Assembly (NCBI GenBank): GCA_030669135.1
Contig: DAOVEE010000011.1
Span: 1 to 20,269, forward strand
Direction of reading: 5' to 3'
DNA length: 20,269 nt
Origin: Candidatus Bathyarchaeota archaeon
GTDB lineage: Archaea > Thermoproteota > Bathyarchaeia > TCS64
The number at the start of each line of letters is the position of its first letter. The first letter of the stretch is position 1. Below the pieces are notes generated by a model, which ran no database searches, was not told the origin of the DNA, and saw nothing but the letters and a program-made list of their open reading frames with translations. Below, piece after piece: positions 7,310 through 14,343 of this stretch. The position numbers were made by a program, and so were the translations under genes.

Positions 7310-8272
7310 CTACTCGGCGAGAGGCGGGGACTGGAACGGGTCCACCCAATTCATCCTGTCCATGAGGTACCTGGTGGCGTCTGCTATCTTGAAGGGACGC
7401 GAGTTGTTGCCCGTCCTGACGTAGAAGGACTGCTTTCCCTTCTCCTGAAGGAACGCCGGATCCCTGCTGGGCAGGACATGCAAGCGGCATAGCTCCTTGC
7501 CGTACATTCTGTGGAAGCTGAACTTGATCTTGCCCAGGAAGACGTCTCCGATCTTGTTGCTTATCTGGTTAACCATATGGTTCTCGAAGCCGTCCCGGTT
7601 CTTCTTGGGGAGGGTCATGTAGTCCGTCTCGAGCCCCACAACCCAGTTGTCGTCCGAGACGCCTATGAGGAGGTCCCCGCCGTCAGCGTTCAGGAAAGCG
7701 CATATGGTCTTGAGGCAGTTGTACTCCAGGTCCTGGTCGACACAGCCCCTGACGTTGTTGTAGCGGAGGCTGGCCTTGAACTCGAGGCGCTGCCCCTCGT
7801 CCATGTTGATCAGCTGCTCCACGGCCAAGGCTTCCTGCTCGTGGCTCTTCGCTGCCATGTACTCCTTCATGATCTCGGGCTGGTAGTTGGCTACGTCCGT
7901 GAGGCTGAGGATGCCGATTACCCTCTCCTGGCCGATGGAGTCCACGACGGGGAGCTTCTTGATCCTGTTCTGAAGCATGATGCGGCCCGCTTCGAGTAGA
8001 GGCGTCTCCGGGGATACGGAGATGATGGCGCTGGTCATGACTTCGCCCACAGTGACGAGCTGCGGGTCCCTGCCGCTGGCCACCACCCTCGTGAGGACGT
8101 CCCTCTCCGTGATTATGCCGAGGATACCGTCCTCGGACTGGACTATGAGGCTGCTTATCCCGAAGCGGGTCATGACCCGTGCGGCGTTCTCAACGGTCTC
8201 CGAGGGGCCTATAGTCACCACCTCGCTGGTCATGACGTCATGCACGGCTAGGGGTATCGCTGGGCGGCTCAT
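7310..8272 (-). CDS. Two CBS domains fused to an AlbA_2 (Schlafen-like, putative ATP/nucleic-acid-binding) domain
   Basis: A 320-residue soluble protein. Residues of about 8-65 and 74-132 are a CBS pair (VHDVMTSEVVTIGPSETV, then GIITERDVLTRVV; VGEVMTSAIISVSPETPL, then GILSLTDVANY), a Bateman module that usually binds adenosyl nucleotides. After a helical linker, residues of about 158-300 match AlbA_2 (GQRLEFKASLR, then KTICAFLNADGGDLLIGVSDD and VVGLETDY), the domain found in Schlafen proteins and in many prokaryotic regulators. No winged-helix extension follows AlbA_2 as it often does. A nucleotide-sensing regulator is plausible, but the target is unknown. ATG 8272 is the start; minus-strand TTTTTAAG at 8331-8338 is a likely TATA box with a leader of about 35 bases. 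Convergent with the pyrophosphatase. Confidence 0.85.
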   Translation of the reverse strand: MSRPAIPLAVHDVMTSEVVTIGPSETVENAARVMTRFGISSLIVQSEDGILGIITERDVLTRVVASGRDPQLVTVGEVMTSAIISVSPETPLLEAGRIMLQNRIKKLPVVDSIGQERVIGILSLTDVANYQPEIMKEYMAAKSHEQEALAVEQLINMDEGQRLEFKASLRYNNVRGCVDQDLEYNCLKTICAFLNADGGDLLIGVSDDNWVVGLETDYMTLPKKNRDGFENHMVNQISNKIGDVFLGKIKFSFHRMYGKELCRLHVLPSRDPAFLQEKGKQSFYVRTGNNSRPFKIADATRYLMDRMNWVDPFQSPPLAE

Positions 8273-8330
8273 GCCGTCTCTATTTCTGGTTAAACCCTAA
8301 TTGACGGTTATGGAACAAAGTCATGGAGTC

Positions 8331-8338
8331 TTAAAAAC
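8331..8338 (-). promoter_or_regulatory. Probable TATA box for the CBS/AlbA_2 gene
   Basis: Minus-strand TTTTTAAG, preceded by AGG, lies about 60 bases upstream of the ATG at 8272. It is the only clear TATA-like sequence in the 97-base gap between this gene and the prpD-family gene, so the CBS gene is probably not just read through from upstream. Confidence 0.35.
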
Positions 8339-8369
8339 CTGATAGCGTTCTCTATGATAGTGAAGGATC

Positions 8370-9704
8370 TTAGAGGAGGGGCACGAGCTCCGATACGTCC
8401 CCCAGCTCATCCAAGCCCTTGAGCGCCGACCAGATCCGTTCAGCCTTCCTCTTATCGACGGTGGGGCTGGACCAGTTTACGAACTTGTCGAAGAGCTCGT
8501 CGTCAGTGAGGGGGTTACGTGGCTCACCCCAGGGCATGTCCACCCTCTCCGTGTGGGTGGCGCCGTTCTTGAGCTTGACCTCGACGGTGGTGGGTCTGCT
8601 GCCCTCGGGGTAGATGCTGTCGAGCCCCTCGTCGGGCGTCACCTTCACCTTCGCGGCCAGCTCGTGGAGCTTGGGGTCCGCTATCCTCTCCTTGGTGAAC
8701 TGGGCCTCGGTGACCTCGCCGTCGGCGATGACGCAGGCGGCGATGTAGGGGAGGTTGAACTGGCAGTTCTTGTAGTAGCTGTCGGGCCCCACCTTCTCGT
8801 CTGTTATGTACATGCCGTGGGTGAGCTGGCTCACCTGCACCTCCTCGACGTCATCAGATGTGAAGCCGTGCCGCTGCCTGAGCCGCAGCAGCGCCTCAAC
8901 GGCGCCGTGTGTCATCCTGCAGGTGGGCCAAGGCTTGATGTAGACGTTCATGATCTCGCACTCCTCGCCGAGGCCCCGGGTCTTGAAGCGGGTGGATAGC
9001 CTGTTGTCGTCGGCGAGCTTGGGGCCGTTCAGGCCCTCCCTGGCCAGCAGCGCTGCCTCGATTCCAACCTTGGCCTGGTACCCGTTGCTGAGGAAGTTGA
9101 CGTCCAACCCCCTGGTCCTGGGGACGCCCCTGGGGCTATTGTAGCCCGCTATGCCCATGGCGAAGATGGTCTCGTCGACTCCGAGCCCAAGCAGCCTGCT
9201 CGCCACCGCGGCGGAGCAGTAAGCGGACGCCGGAGGCCTGTTGTTCATCCCCCTCACCTTGGCGGCCACGTCGTAGCCCACCGTGACTGCCGTTATCACG
9301 TCGCGTCCCGACGCGCTCAGCTTCTCACCGACTGCGAGGGCTGTGGGGACGGCGACCCTCCCGGGGTGAGACGAGCCGCCGAGGGCTGCGGCCTCCCTGT
9401 GGCCGTCGTTGCAGTCGTGCACCTGTGCGTAGGCGGCGTTGGCCCACGCAGCCCACGGTAGGCTGGTCTTCCTGCCTGTGCCGAGGACGGTGCACATCTC
9501 CGGCTCGCCTAAGCCGGATAGGAACCTGTCTACCCCGGCGGCCTCCTCCTTCCTTGAGCCCATGTAGATTGTTCCCAGGGAGTCAAGTATGACCCGCTTC
9601 GCCTGGTGCACCACCGTGGATGGCAGTTCCTCGTAGGACGCCCGGGTCACGTGCTCCGCGAGCTCCCTTCCGACGCGTAGAACGCTCTCAACTTCCTTGA
9701 CCAT
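8370..9704 (-). CDS. MmgE/PrpD family protein (2-methylcitrate dehydratase-like)
   Basis: A 444-residue member of the MmgE/PrpD superfamily, whose characterised members include 2-methylcitrate dehydratase and cis-aconitate decarboxylase. Family features: RVILDSLGTIYMGSRKEEA near residue 45, the HDCNDGHREAAALGGSSHPG stretch near residues 95-115 (active-site region rich in His and Asp), AVTVGYDVAAKVRGMN, and KPWPTCRMTHGAVEALLRLR near residue 255. Length is complete. ATG 9704 has GTGAG five bases upstream. No methylcitrate synthase, methylisocitrate lyase or CoA-transferase gene lies nearby, so the substrate cannot be assigned; archaeal members are often in uncharacterised acid-degrading pathways. 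Transcribed away from rps15, with 136 bases between them. Confidence 0.88.
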   Translation of the reverse strand: MVKEVESVLRVGRELAEHVTRASYEELPSTVVHQAKRVILDSLGTIYMGSRKEEAAGVDRFLSGLGEPEMCTVLGTGRKTSLPWAAWANAAYAQVHDCNDGHREAAALGGSSHPGRVAVPTALAVGEKLSASGRDVITAVTVGYDVAAKVRGMNNRPPASAYCSAAVASRLLGLGVDETIFAMGIAGYNSPRGVPRTRGLDVNFLSNGYQAKVGIEAALLAREGLNGPKLADDNRLSTRFKTRGLGEECEIMNVYIKPWPTCRMTHGAVEALLRLRQRHGFTSDDVEEVQVSQLTHGMYITDEKVGPDSYYKNCQFNLPYIAACVIADGEVTEAQFTKERIADPKLHELAAKVKVTPDEGLDSIYPEGSRPTTVEVKLKNGATHTERVDMPWGEPRNPLTDDELFDKFVNWSSPTVDKRKAERIWSALKGLDELGDVSELVPLL

Positions 9705-9787
9705 CGAAACTCACATGGTATCTTTGGCGGTGGTCGTAGATAACAGGTGCCCATCTCGGCTCTGGACCCTCTTCCGGGTCCGAGATA

Positions 9788-9798
9788 ACCTTTTTAAA
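9788..9798 (+). promoter_or_regulatory. BRE/TATA element of the rps15-DHH-pcc1 operon
   Basis: AACC followed by TTTTTAAA is a good archaeal BRE-TATA pair. Transcription would begin near 9820, leaving a short leader with CGGAG at 9826-9830 ahead of ATG 9841. Confidence 0.5.
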
Positions 9799-9840
9799 TG
9801 GTGTAGAGTCTAACCATAGAGCATCCGGAGAAAACACTGT

Positions 9841-10287
9841 ATGGTAGGCAAACTCTCGAACATGCGGGGCAGAAGCCACAGCACACGGCCGGTGAGCAAG
9901 AGGCCCCCCAACTGGGTCGTTTACCAGCCCGACGAGGTCAAGGCGCTCATCATAAACCTAGCCCGCGAGGGTAAGACCCAGAGCCAGATAGGCAACATTC
10001 TCAGAGATGTTCACGGGGTACCCCTGGTGAAGCCCATCGTGGGGTACGGCATCAGGAAGGTCCTGGAGGAGGCTGGGCTGGCCCCCGATATACCCGAGGA
10101 CCTCTACACCCTGATGGTCCGCGCCACCAGTCTCCGGAGGCACCTGGAGCGCAACCCGAAGGACTACCACAACAAGAGGAGCATGCAACTCACGGAAAGC
10201 ATGATCTACCGCGTCACCAGGTACTATAAGCGCAAGGGACTCCTGCCGAGGGACTGGAACTACCGGCGCGAGATAGTCACCGTATAA
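9841..10287 (+). CDS. rps15: 30S ribosomal protein S15, archaeal type
   Basis: Small-subunit ribosomal protein binding 16S rRNA (homologue of bacterial S15 and eukaryotic uS15). It has the archaeal/eukaryotic N-terminal extension (RGRSHSTRPVSKRPPNWV), the conserved EVKALIINLAREGKTQSQIG and GIRKVLEEAGLAPDIPEDLYTL, and the core helices RRHLERNPKDYHNKRSMQLTE and IYRVTRYYKRKGLLPRDWNY. At 148 residues the length is typical. The ATG at 9862 (MRGRSH) is nearer the usual N-terminus, but ATG 9841 has an upstream GGAG at about 10 bases. It is the first gene of the operon; the DHH nuclease follows after 10 bases. Confidence 0.96.
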   Translation: MVGKLSNMRGRSHSTRPVSKRPPNWVVYQPDEVKALIINLAREGKTQSQIGNILRDVHGVPLVKPIVGYGIRKVLEEAGLAPDIPEDLYTLMVRATSLRRHLERNPKDYHNKRSMQLTESMIYRVTRYYKRKGLLPRDWNYRREIVTV

Positions 10288-10297
10288 GCTGACCTAA

Positions 10298-11719
10298 ATG
10301 TCCAGCGAGGACGCGTTCATTTCTTCTTTAAAGCCAGCCGTGGAGCTGTTCCTTAACCACGTCGAGAAGGGCAGCAGGATACGCATCGTCACCCACAACG
10401 ACGCGGACGGCCTCACCAGCGGGGGCATACTCAGCGTCGTCGCCCACCGTAAGGGCGCGGCTTTCAGGACCAGCAGCGAGAAGAAGCTGGACGAGAAGCT
10501 TCTACAGAGCCTGGCCGAGGAGAACCCGGGCCTCATAGTGTTCAGCGACTTCGGCAGCGGGTACACCGACCTGATCGCCGAGAACCTGAGCCAGGACGTC
10601 ATCATACTAGACCATCACCTCCCGGCGGAGCACGAGGCCGGCAACATAGTGCACGTGAACCCCATGCTCCACGGCATCGACGGCGCCAAGGAGATAGCGG
10701 CCAGTGGCGTATGCTACCTCTTCGCCCGGGAGGTCGACGCCGGAAACAAGGACCTGAGCTGCCTCGGCCTCGTCGGCGCCCTGGGGGACCAGCAGGACAA
10801 GGGAGAGAGGAAGACCCTCACCGGCCTGAACACTTTGATTGAGGAGGACGCGGTGAAGGAGGGGTTCCTCGAGAAGCATGTGGGGCTCATCTTCTACGGC
10901 TACGAGACGCGTCCCCTCGCCAAGGCCATCGCCTACACGACCACCCCCTACATACCGGGGCTGAGCGGAGACGAGAGCGCCTGTGTGGCGTTCCTCAGGG
11001 AGGTAGGTATCCCAATCAATGAGGGGGACAGGCTGCGCGCCTTGGCCGACCTCACCGACGAGGAGAAGCGGACCCTGTTCAGCGCCCTGAGCAGCCACAT
11101 GGTTAGCATGGGCTGCGACGCCGGGGCCGTCCACCAGCTCATCGGCACCATCTACACGCTCAGGCTGGAGGAGCCCAGCACGAGCCTGCGGAGCGGCAGG
11201 GAGTACGGGAGCCTCCTCAACGCATGCGGCAGGATGGACAAACCGGGGGTCGGGTTCAGTATCTGCCTCGGCGACCGCGGCGACGCCATGGCGGAGGCCC
11301 AGGAGACCCTGGACCTTTACCGCCGCAAGATCGGTTCGAGCCTCGACCTAGTCAGGGAGAACGACATGGTGGAGGAGCGGGACCACATCTACGTCATAAG
11401 GGCCGGGGACGCCATCGACGACACAGTCATCGGCGTCGTCTCGGGGATACTGCTCAGCCAGGGCATACTGAAGAACCCGAAGCCCATAATATCTACGGCG
11501 GTGAGCGAGGACGATCAGGTGAAGGTCTCGGTCAGGGGTACAGAGGAGCTCGCTTCGCGCGGCCTCCACATGGGCTTGGTGATGCAGAAGGCGGCGGAGG
11601 CCGTGGGGGGCGGCGGGGGCGGCCACGACGTCGCCGCCGGCGCGTACGTTCCCATTGATAAGGAGGAAGAGTTCATAGCTAAGGTGAACAGCCTTGTCCC
11701 AGAGCACCTCAAAGAGTGA
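10298..11719 (+). CDS. DHH-family phosphoesterase, archaeal RecJ-like nuclease
   Basis: A 473-residue member of the DHH/DHHA1 superfamily, metal-dependent phosphoesterases including RecJ exonuclease; archaeal RecJ-like proteins act with the replication complex (GAN) or in single-strand DNA/RNA repair. Metal ligands are intact: VTHNDADG (D35, D37), SDFG (D84), LDHH (D105-H106-H107), and an Asp in GALGDQQD near residue 160. The C-terminal DHHA1 signature is AVGGGGGGHDVAAGAYVP at about 434-451. The same rps15 - DHH gene - pcc1 order occurs in other archaea, suggesting co-regulation with translation. Its 3' end overlaps pcc1 by 26 bases. Whether it is the GINS-associated nuclease itself cannot be decided from sequence alone. 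Confidence 0.92.
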   Translation: MSSEDAFISSLKPAVELFLNHVEKGSRIRIVTHNDADGLTSGGILSVVAHRKGAAFRTSSEKKLDEKLLQSLAEENPGLIVFSDFGSGYTDLIAENLSQDVIILDHHLPAEHEAGNIVHVNPMLHGIDGAKEIAASGVCYLFAREVDAGNKDLSCLGLVGALGDQQDKGERKTLTGLNTLIEEDAVKEGFLEKHVGLIFYGYETRPLAKAIAYTTTPYIPGLSGDESACVAFLREVGIPINEGDRLRALADLTDEEKRTLFSALSSHMVSMGCDAGAVHQLIGTIYTLRLEEPSTSLRSGREYGSLLNACGRMDKPGVGFSICLGDRGDAMAEAQETLDLYRRKIGSSLDLVRENDMVEERDHIYVIRAGDAIDDTVIGVVSGILLSQGILKNPKPIISTAVSEDDQVKVSVRGTEELASRGLHMGLVMQKAAEAVGGGGGGHDVAAGAYVPIDKEEEFIAKVNSLVPEHLKE

Positions 11720-11954
11720 GGCCACGGTCACCATACAGTACAGGGACCGGAGGACAGCTGAGGCCATTCTCAGGGCGATCGAGCCGGACAACCTGACGAC
11801 GCCTGAGGAGGTCAAGATCGAGGCAGAGGCCCGGGGAGGCGTAGTCACCATCAAAGTGGAGTGCAGGCGAGGCATCGGAAGCCTCGTGGCGACTCTGGAC
11901 GACCTTCTCTCATGCATACAGGCGGCCGAGAAGGCGATAGAGGAGCTAGGCTAG
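11694..11954 (+). CDS. pcc1: KEOPS subunit Pcc1
   Basis: Pcc1 is the small dimerising KEOPS subunit that contacts Kae1 and helps bind tRNA during t6A formation. The 86 residues fit the family: an N-terminal strand (EATVTIQYRDRRTAEAILRA), IEPDNLTTPEEVKIEAEA, a strand pair (GGVVTIKVECRRGIGSLVATLDD) and a C-terminal helix (LLSCIQAAEKAIEEL). Start TTG 11694 lies inside the DHH gene and is preceded by AGGTGA about 7 bases upstream, so translation is coupled. With kae1 and bud32 this makes three of the four core KEOPS genes in the window; no Cgi121 is seen. It ends in TAG and overlaps the convergent arsR end by 9 bases. Confidence 0.9.
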   Translation: MSQSTSKSEATVTIQYRDRRTAEAILRAIEPDNLTTPEEVKIEAEARGGVVTIKVECRRGIGSLVATLDDLLSCIQAAEKAIEELG

Positions 11955-12317
11955 GCCCAGCCTCTCGGGCTTTCCTGCGTCAGTCAGGAAGTAGTACACC
12001 CATTTTCCTCTTTTCTCGTGCCTCACAAGACCCGCGTACTCCAGCTTCTTGACGTGGTGGCTGAGGTTGGGCTGCGTAAGCCCGAGGGCCGCGGTGAGTT
12101 CGCATACACACATCTCCCTAAAGGTGAGCAGGGCCAGTATCTTGAGGCGCTTCTCGTCGGATAGTGCCTTATACACCGCCGTTCTTCGGGATAGATCGAC
12201 GCCTTCGAAGAGGCTCTCGGTGAGCGCATTTAGCTCTGATTCGTGTTTATCGTCGTCCACGGCGTCGCAGAGGTGAGTCTCAAGCAGCTTTGCCAGCCTC
12301 TTTCTTGGTTCCTGCAT
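11946..12317 (-). CDS. arsR: ArsR-family arsenic-responsive transcriptional repressor
   Basis: A winged-helix ArsR/SmtB repressor of 123 residues. The core (residues of about 44-112) reads AVYKALSDEKRLKILALL, then REMCVCELTAALGLTQPNLS, then HHVKKLEYAGLVRHEKRGKW and VYYFL. C70 and C72 lie in the CVC of the recognition-helix region, the arsenite-binding box (ELCVCDL) of classical ArsR; a third thiol might come from elsewhere, C17 being the only other Cys. The frame is open to TTG 12332, but GGAGGAA at 12323-12329 sits five bases before ATG 12317, which decides the start. An N-terminal extension of about 40 residues precedes the winged helix. It is divergent from acr3, with the operator-like dyad between them. 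Confidence 0.92.
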   Translation of the reverse strand: MQEPRKRLAKLLETHLCDAVDDDKHESELNALTESLFEGVDLSRRTAVYKALSDEKRLKILALLTFREMCVCELTAALGLTQPNLSHHVKKLEYAGLVRHEKRGKWVYYFLTDAGKPERLGLA

Positions 12318-12350
12318 CCATTCTTCCTCCAACGTCCACCGATAGAATGA

Positions 12351-12374
12351 ATAAACAAATTTAAATATGTTTAT
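12351..12374. promoter_or_regulatory. ArsR operator-like dyad overlapping both divergent TATA boxes
   Basis: ATAAACA (12351-12357) and TGTTTAT (12368-12374) are perfect inverted arms. The 10 bases between them hold TTTAAATA for the plus strand (12360-12367, acr3) and TTAAATTT for the minus strand (12357-12364, arsR). Both boxes lie about 40-50 bases from the start codons, giving leaders of 15-20 bases with Shine-Dalgarno sequences. One bound ArsR dimer would block TBP at both promoters, allowing self-repression and induction by arsenite. Confidence 0.65.
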
Positions 12375-12409
12375 GCGTTTCGTTTCTGGAATCCACGGAG
12401 CAGAGAAGG

Positions 12410-13453
12410 ATGGATGAAAGCAAAGCGAAGCTAGGAGCCTTCGAGAAGTACCTGGCAGTTTGGGTCATAGCGTGTATGGCCGTAGGTCTCATACTCTCAC
12501 AGTACTTACCAGGTCTCAGCGAGGCCATAGACGGCTGGCAGGTAAGGGGCATCAGCGTGCCCATCGGAATATGCCTGTTCCTCATGATGTACCCCGCGCT
12601 TCTCAACCTGCAGCTGACGGAGCTCAGGAAGCTGGCGAAGAACCCCAAGCCCATCATCCTCACCCTCTTCAGCAACTGGGTGATCGCACCCATCGTCACG
12701 GTGGTCCTGGCCAACAGGTTCCTCGCCGGCCACGACCAGCTCGTGGTCAGCCTCATTCTGCTGGGCAGTAGCCCCTGCACTGCCATGGTGCTGGTCTGGG
12801 GCAGTCTGGCCGAGGGCAACCAGGAGCAGAACTTCATCACCACCAGCCTCAACACGGTGACCATCATGGTGCTCTACGCGCCGGTGGTCTCGCTGCTCAC
12901 TGATGTCCAGAGGATACCGATAGACAGGGTGGTTCTAGCCGTCTCGGTGCTGGTGTTCATCGGGCTGCCCATCGTCTTCGGCTACTTCTCGAAGAAGTAC
13001 GTGACCCAGGCGAAGGGCGAGGAATGGTTTCAGGGCGTCTACAGGCCGGCTGTGGGCAAGGTCAGCATGCTGGCTCTGCTCACGACGCTCATCGTGTTGT
13101 TCAGCCTAAACGGGGACGTTCTGCTGAACAATCCTGACCTCATGGTGCTCATGTCTATACCGCTGCTCGCGGGTTTCTTCGTCGTGGTCGGGGCGAACCT
13201 GTTGATCACCAGGTTCGCGGGGCTTGCCTACAAGGAGGGCATCATCACGGTGATAATCGGCAGCAGCAGCCACTTCGAGATAGCCATCGCCACCGCGGTG
13301 AGCCTCTACGGTTTAGGGAGTCAGGCGGCCCTCGGCACCACCATGGGCCTATTCTGGGAGGTCCCCGTTATGCTGAGCCTGGTGTGGCTGGGGAAGAAGC
13401 TGGGCGAGAGAGGCTTCTGGAGAACGGCGGAAGAGCTAGAAGTCGCCGCCTGA
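12410..13453 (+). CDS. acr3: Arsenite efflux permease, ACR3 family
   Basis: A 347-residue integral membrane carrier with about ten hydrophobic segments, of the bile acid/arsenite/riboflavin (BART) superfamily. ACR3 hallmarks: GICLFLMMYPALLNLQL at about 53-69, FSNWVIAPIVTVVLANRFL, the conserved cysteine C123 in SSPCTAMVLVWGSLAEGN (counterpart of LARCIAMVxVWNxLAxGD, with Arg replaced by Pro), and SSSHFEIAIATAVSLYG in place of NNFELAIAVA. It expels arsenite using the membrane potential or protons. ATG 12410 has CGGAG about nine bases upstream. The divergent arsenic-type ArsR supports arsenic rather than a bile-acid-type substrate. The gene sits between pcc1/arsR and rps3ae, interrupting a common archaeal gene order. 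Confidence 0.9.
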   Translation: MDESKAKLGAFEKYLAVWVIACMAVGLILSQYLPGLSEAIDGWQVRGISVPIGICLFLMMYPALLNLQLTELRKLAKNPKPIILTLFSNWVIAPIVTVVLANRFLAGHDQLVVSLILLGSSPCTAMVLVWGSLAEGNQEQNFITTSLNTVTIMVLYAPVVSLLTDVQRIPIDRVVLAVSVLVFIGLPIVFGYFSKKYVTQAKGEEWFQGVYRPAVGKVSMLALLTTLIVLFSLNGDVLLNNPDLMVLMSIPLLAGFFVVVGANLLITRFAGLAYKEGIITVIIGSSSHFEIAIATAVSLYGLGSQAALGTTMGLFWEVPVMLSLVWLGKKLGERGFWRTAEELEVAA

Positions 13454-13476
13454 CCGTCAAAACCTATATATGACGG
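13454..13476 (+). promoter_or_regulatory. rps3ae promoter, TATA box flanked by an inverted repeat
   Basis: TATATA at 13465-13470 is the TATA box, about 50 bases before the GTG start. CCGTCA (13454-13459) and TGACGG (13471-13476) are perfect 6-bp inverted arms around it. AGGAGAG at 13502-13508 is a plausible ribosome-binding site. The arms may be an operator or chance. Confidence 0.45.
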
Positions 13477-13519
13477 CGCTGCATTGCTTGAACACTGTAA
13501 CTAGGAGAGAAACATCGAC

Positions 13520-14095
13520 GTGTCCAGGGCAGTAAGGGACAAGTGGCGACGCAAGGAGTGGTACGACATAATCCTTCCACGTTACTTCGGCGAGACCAAG
13601 GTGGGTGAGACCCCCAGCGACGACCCCGACAAGGTAATGGGGCGGATATTCGAGACGACGCTCGCGTCCATAACCGGGGACTTCAGCCAGGAGTACATAA
13701 AGATGTACTTCCAGGTATACGAGCTTGAGGGCCACACGGCGCGCACGGTGTTCAAGGGACACGAGTACCTCCGCGACTATCTCCGCAGCCTCGTGAGGAG
13801 GCGCAGCACCAAGGTGGACGGGTTCTACAGGGTTTACACGAAGGACGGGTACAGGGTCAAGATCGTGGTCACGGCGATGACGCAGCGCAGGATCCAGACG
13901 AGCCACGAGTTCGCGATCCGGAAGATCATGCAGGAGATCGTGGAGGAAAAGGCGGAGAACCTGACGTTCGACCAGCTGGCTCACGAGATGGTGCTCGGGA
14001 AGCTTGCGTCGGACGTCTATAATCGCGCCAAGAACGTCACCAGCCTCCGCCACGTGGGCGTCAGGAAGAGCGAGCTGCTCGCGCTACCCAACTAA
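13520..14095 (+). CDS. rps3ae: 30S ribosomal protein S3Ae
   Basis: Archaeal/eukaryotic-specific small-subunit ribosomal protein (eS1). The 191 residues include the typical SRAVRDKWRRKEWYDIILPR start, GETPSDDPDKVMGRIFETTL, TGDFSQEYIKMYFQVYELEG, FKGHEYLRDYLRSLVRRRS, YTKDGYRVKIVVTAMTQRR and the AIRKIMQEIVEEKAENL helix, ending RHVGVRKSELLALPN. Start is GTG 13520, about 11 bases after AGGAGAG. It has its own promoter, separated from acr3 by 66 bases. In other archaea this gene often follows rps15, the DHH gene and pcc1 directly. Confidence 0.95.
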   Translation: MSRAVRDKWRRKEWYDIILPRYFGETKVGETPSDDPDKVMGRIFETTLASITGDFSQEYIKMYFQVYELEGHTARTVFKGHEYLRDYLRSLVRRRSTKVDGFYRVYTKDGYRVKIVVTAMTQRRIQTSHEFAIRKIMQEIVEEKAENLTFDQLAHEMVLGKLASDVYNRAKNVTSLRHVGVRKSELLALPN

Positions 14096-14112
14096 GACTT
14101 TTCATATAACCC

Positions 14113-14128
14113 AGAGGATTTTACCTCT
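14113..14128 (+). terminator. Hairpin downstream of rps3ae
   Basis: AGAGG (14113-14117) and CCTCT (14124-14128) pair around ATTTTA, 17 bases after the rps3ae stop. CTTTTC lies just after the stop, a T-run of the sort archaeal RNA polymerase ends at. The rest of this 248-base gap shows no gene. It also holds an 8-bp inverted repeat (14219-14226 and 14268-14275) and a possible TATA region (ACTTATTT near 14280). Confidence 0.3.
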
Positions 14129-14343
14129 CCAGCCTTTATGAGGCGGCAGAAGTTCTCTTCCTGGGCTAGGCTGCTAGAGAGATACTAGTCGAGCACTAAT
14201 GAAAAAATGTTAGTTCTCGGTGTTTCCGGAACGCGAGTCGTAGACTATTAATTTGATGTTCCCAGTAGAAACACCAAATACTTATTTACTACTCTCGGAT
14301 AGTAACATTCCATCCGGTATTGTTGCCCCACCGATGTGAAGTC

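Noticed and set aside
9753..9786. Inverted repeat ATCTCGG / CCGAGAT with inner GGACCC / GGGTCC between prpD-family gene and rps15
   Set aside because: The arms are interrupted by a six-base bulge and lie just upstream of the rps15 TATA box without clear relation to either start; too weak to annotate.
14320..14343. Upstream TTG start for the phosphodiesterase-like protein
   Set aside because: The added residues precede the conserved first strand and lack a ribosome-binding site; ATG 14344 fits the family.
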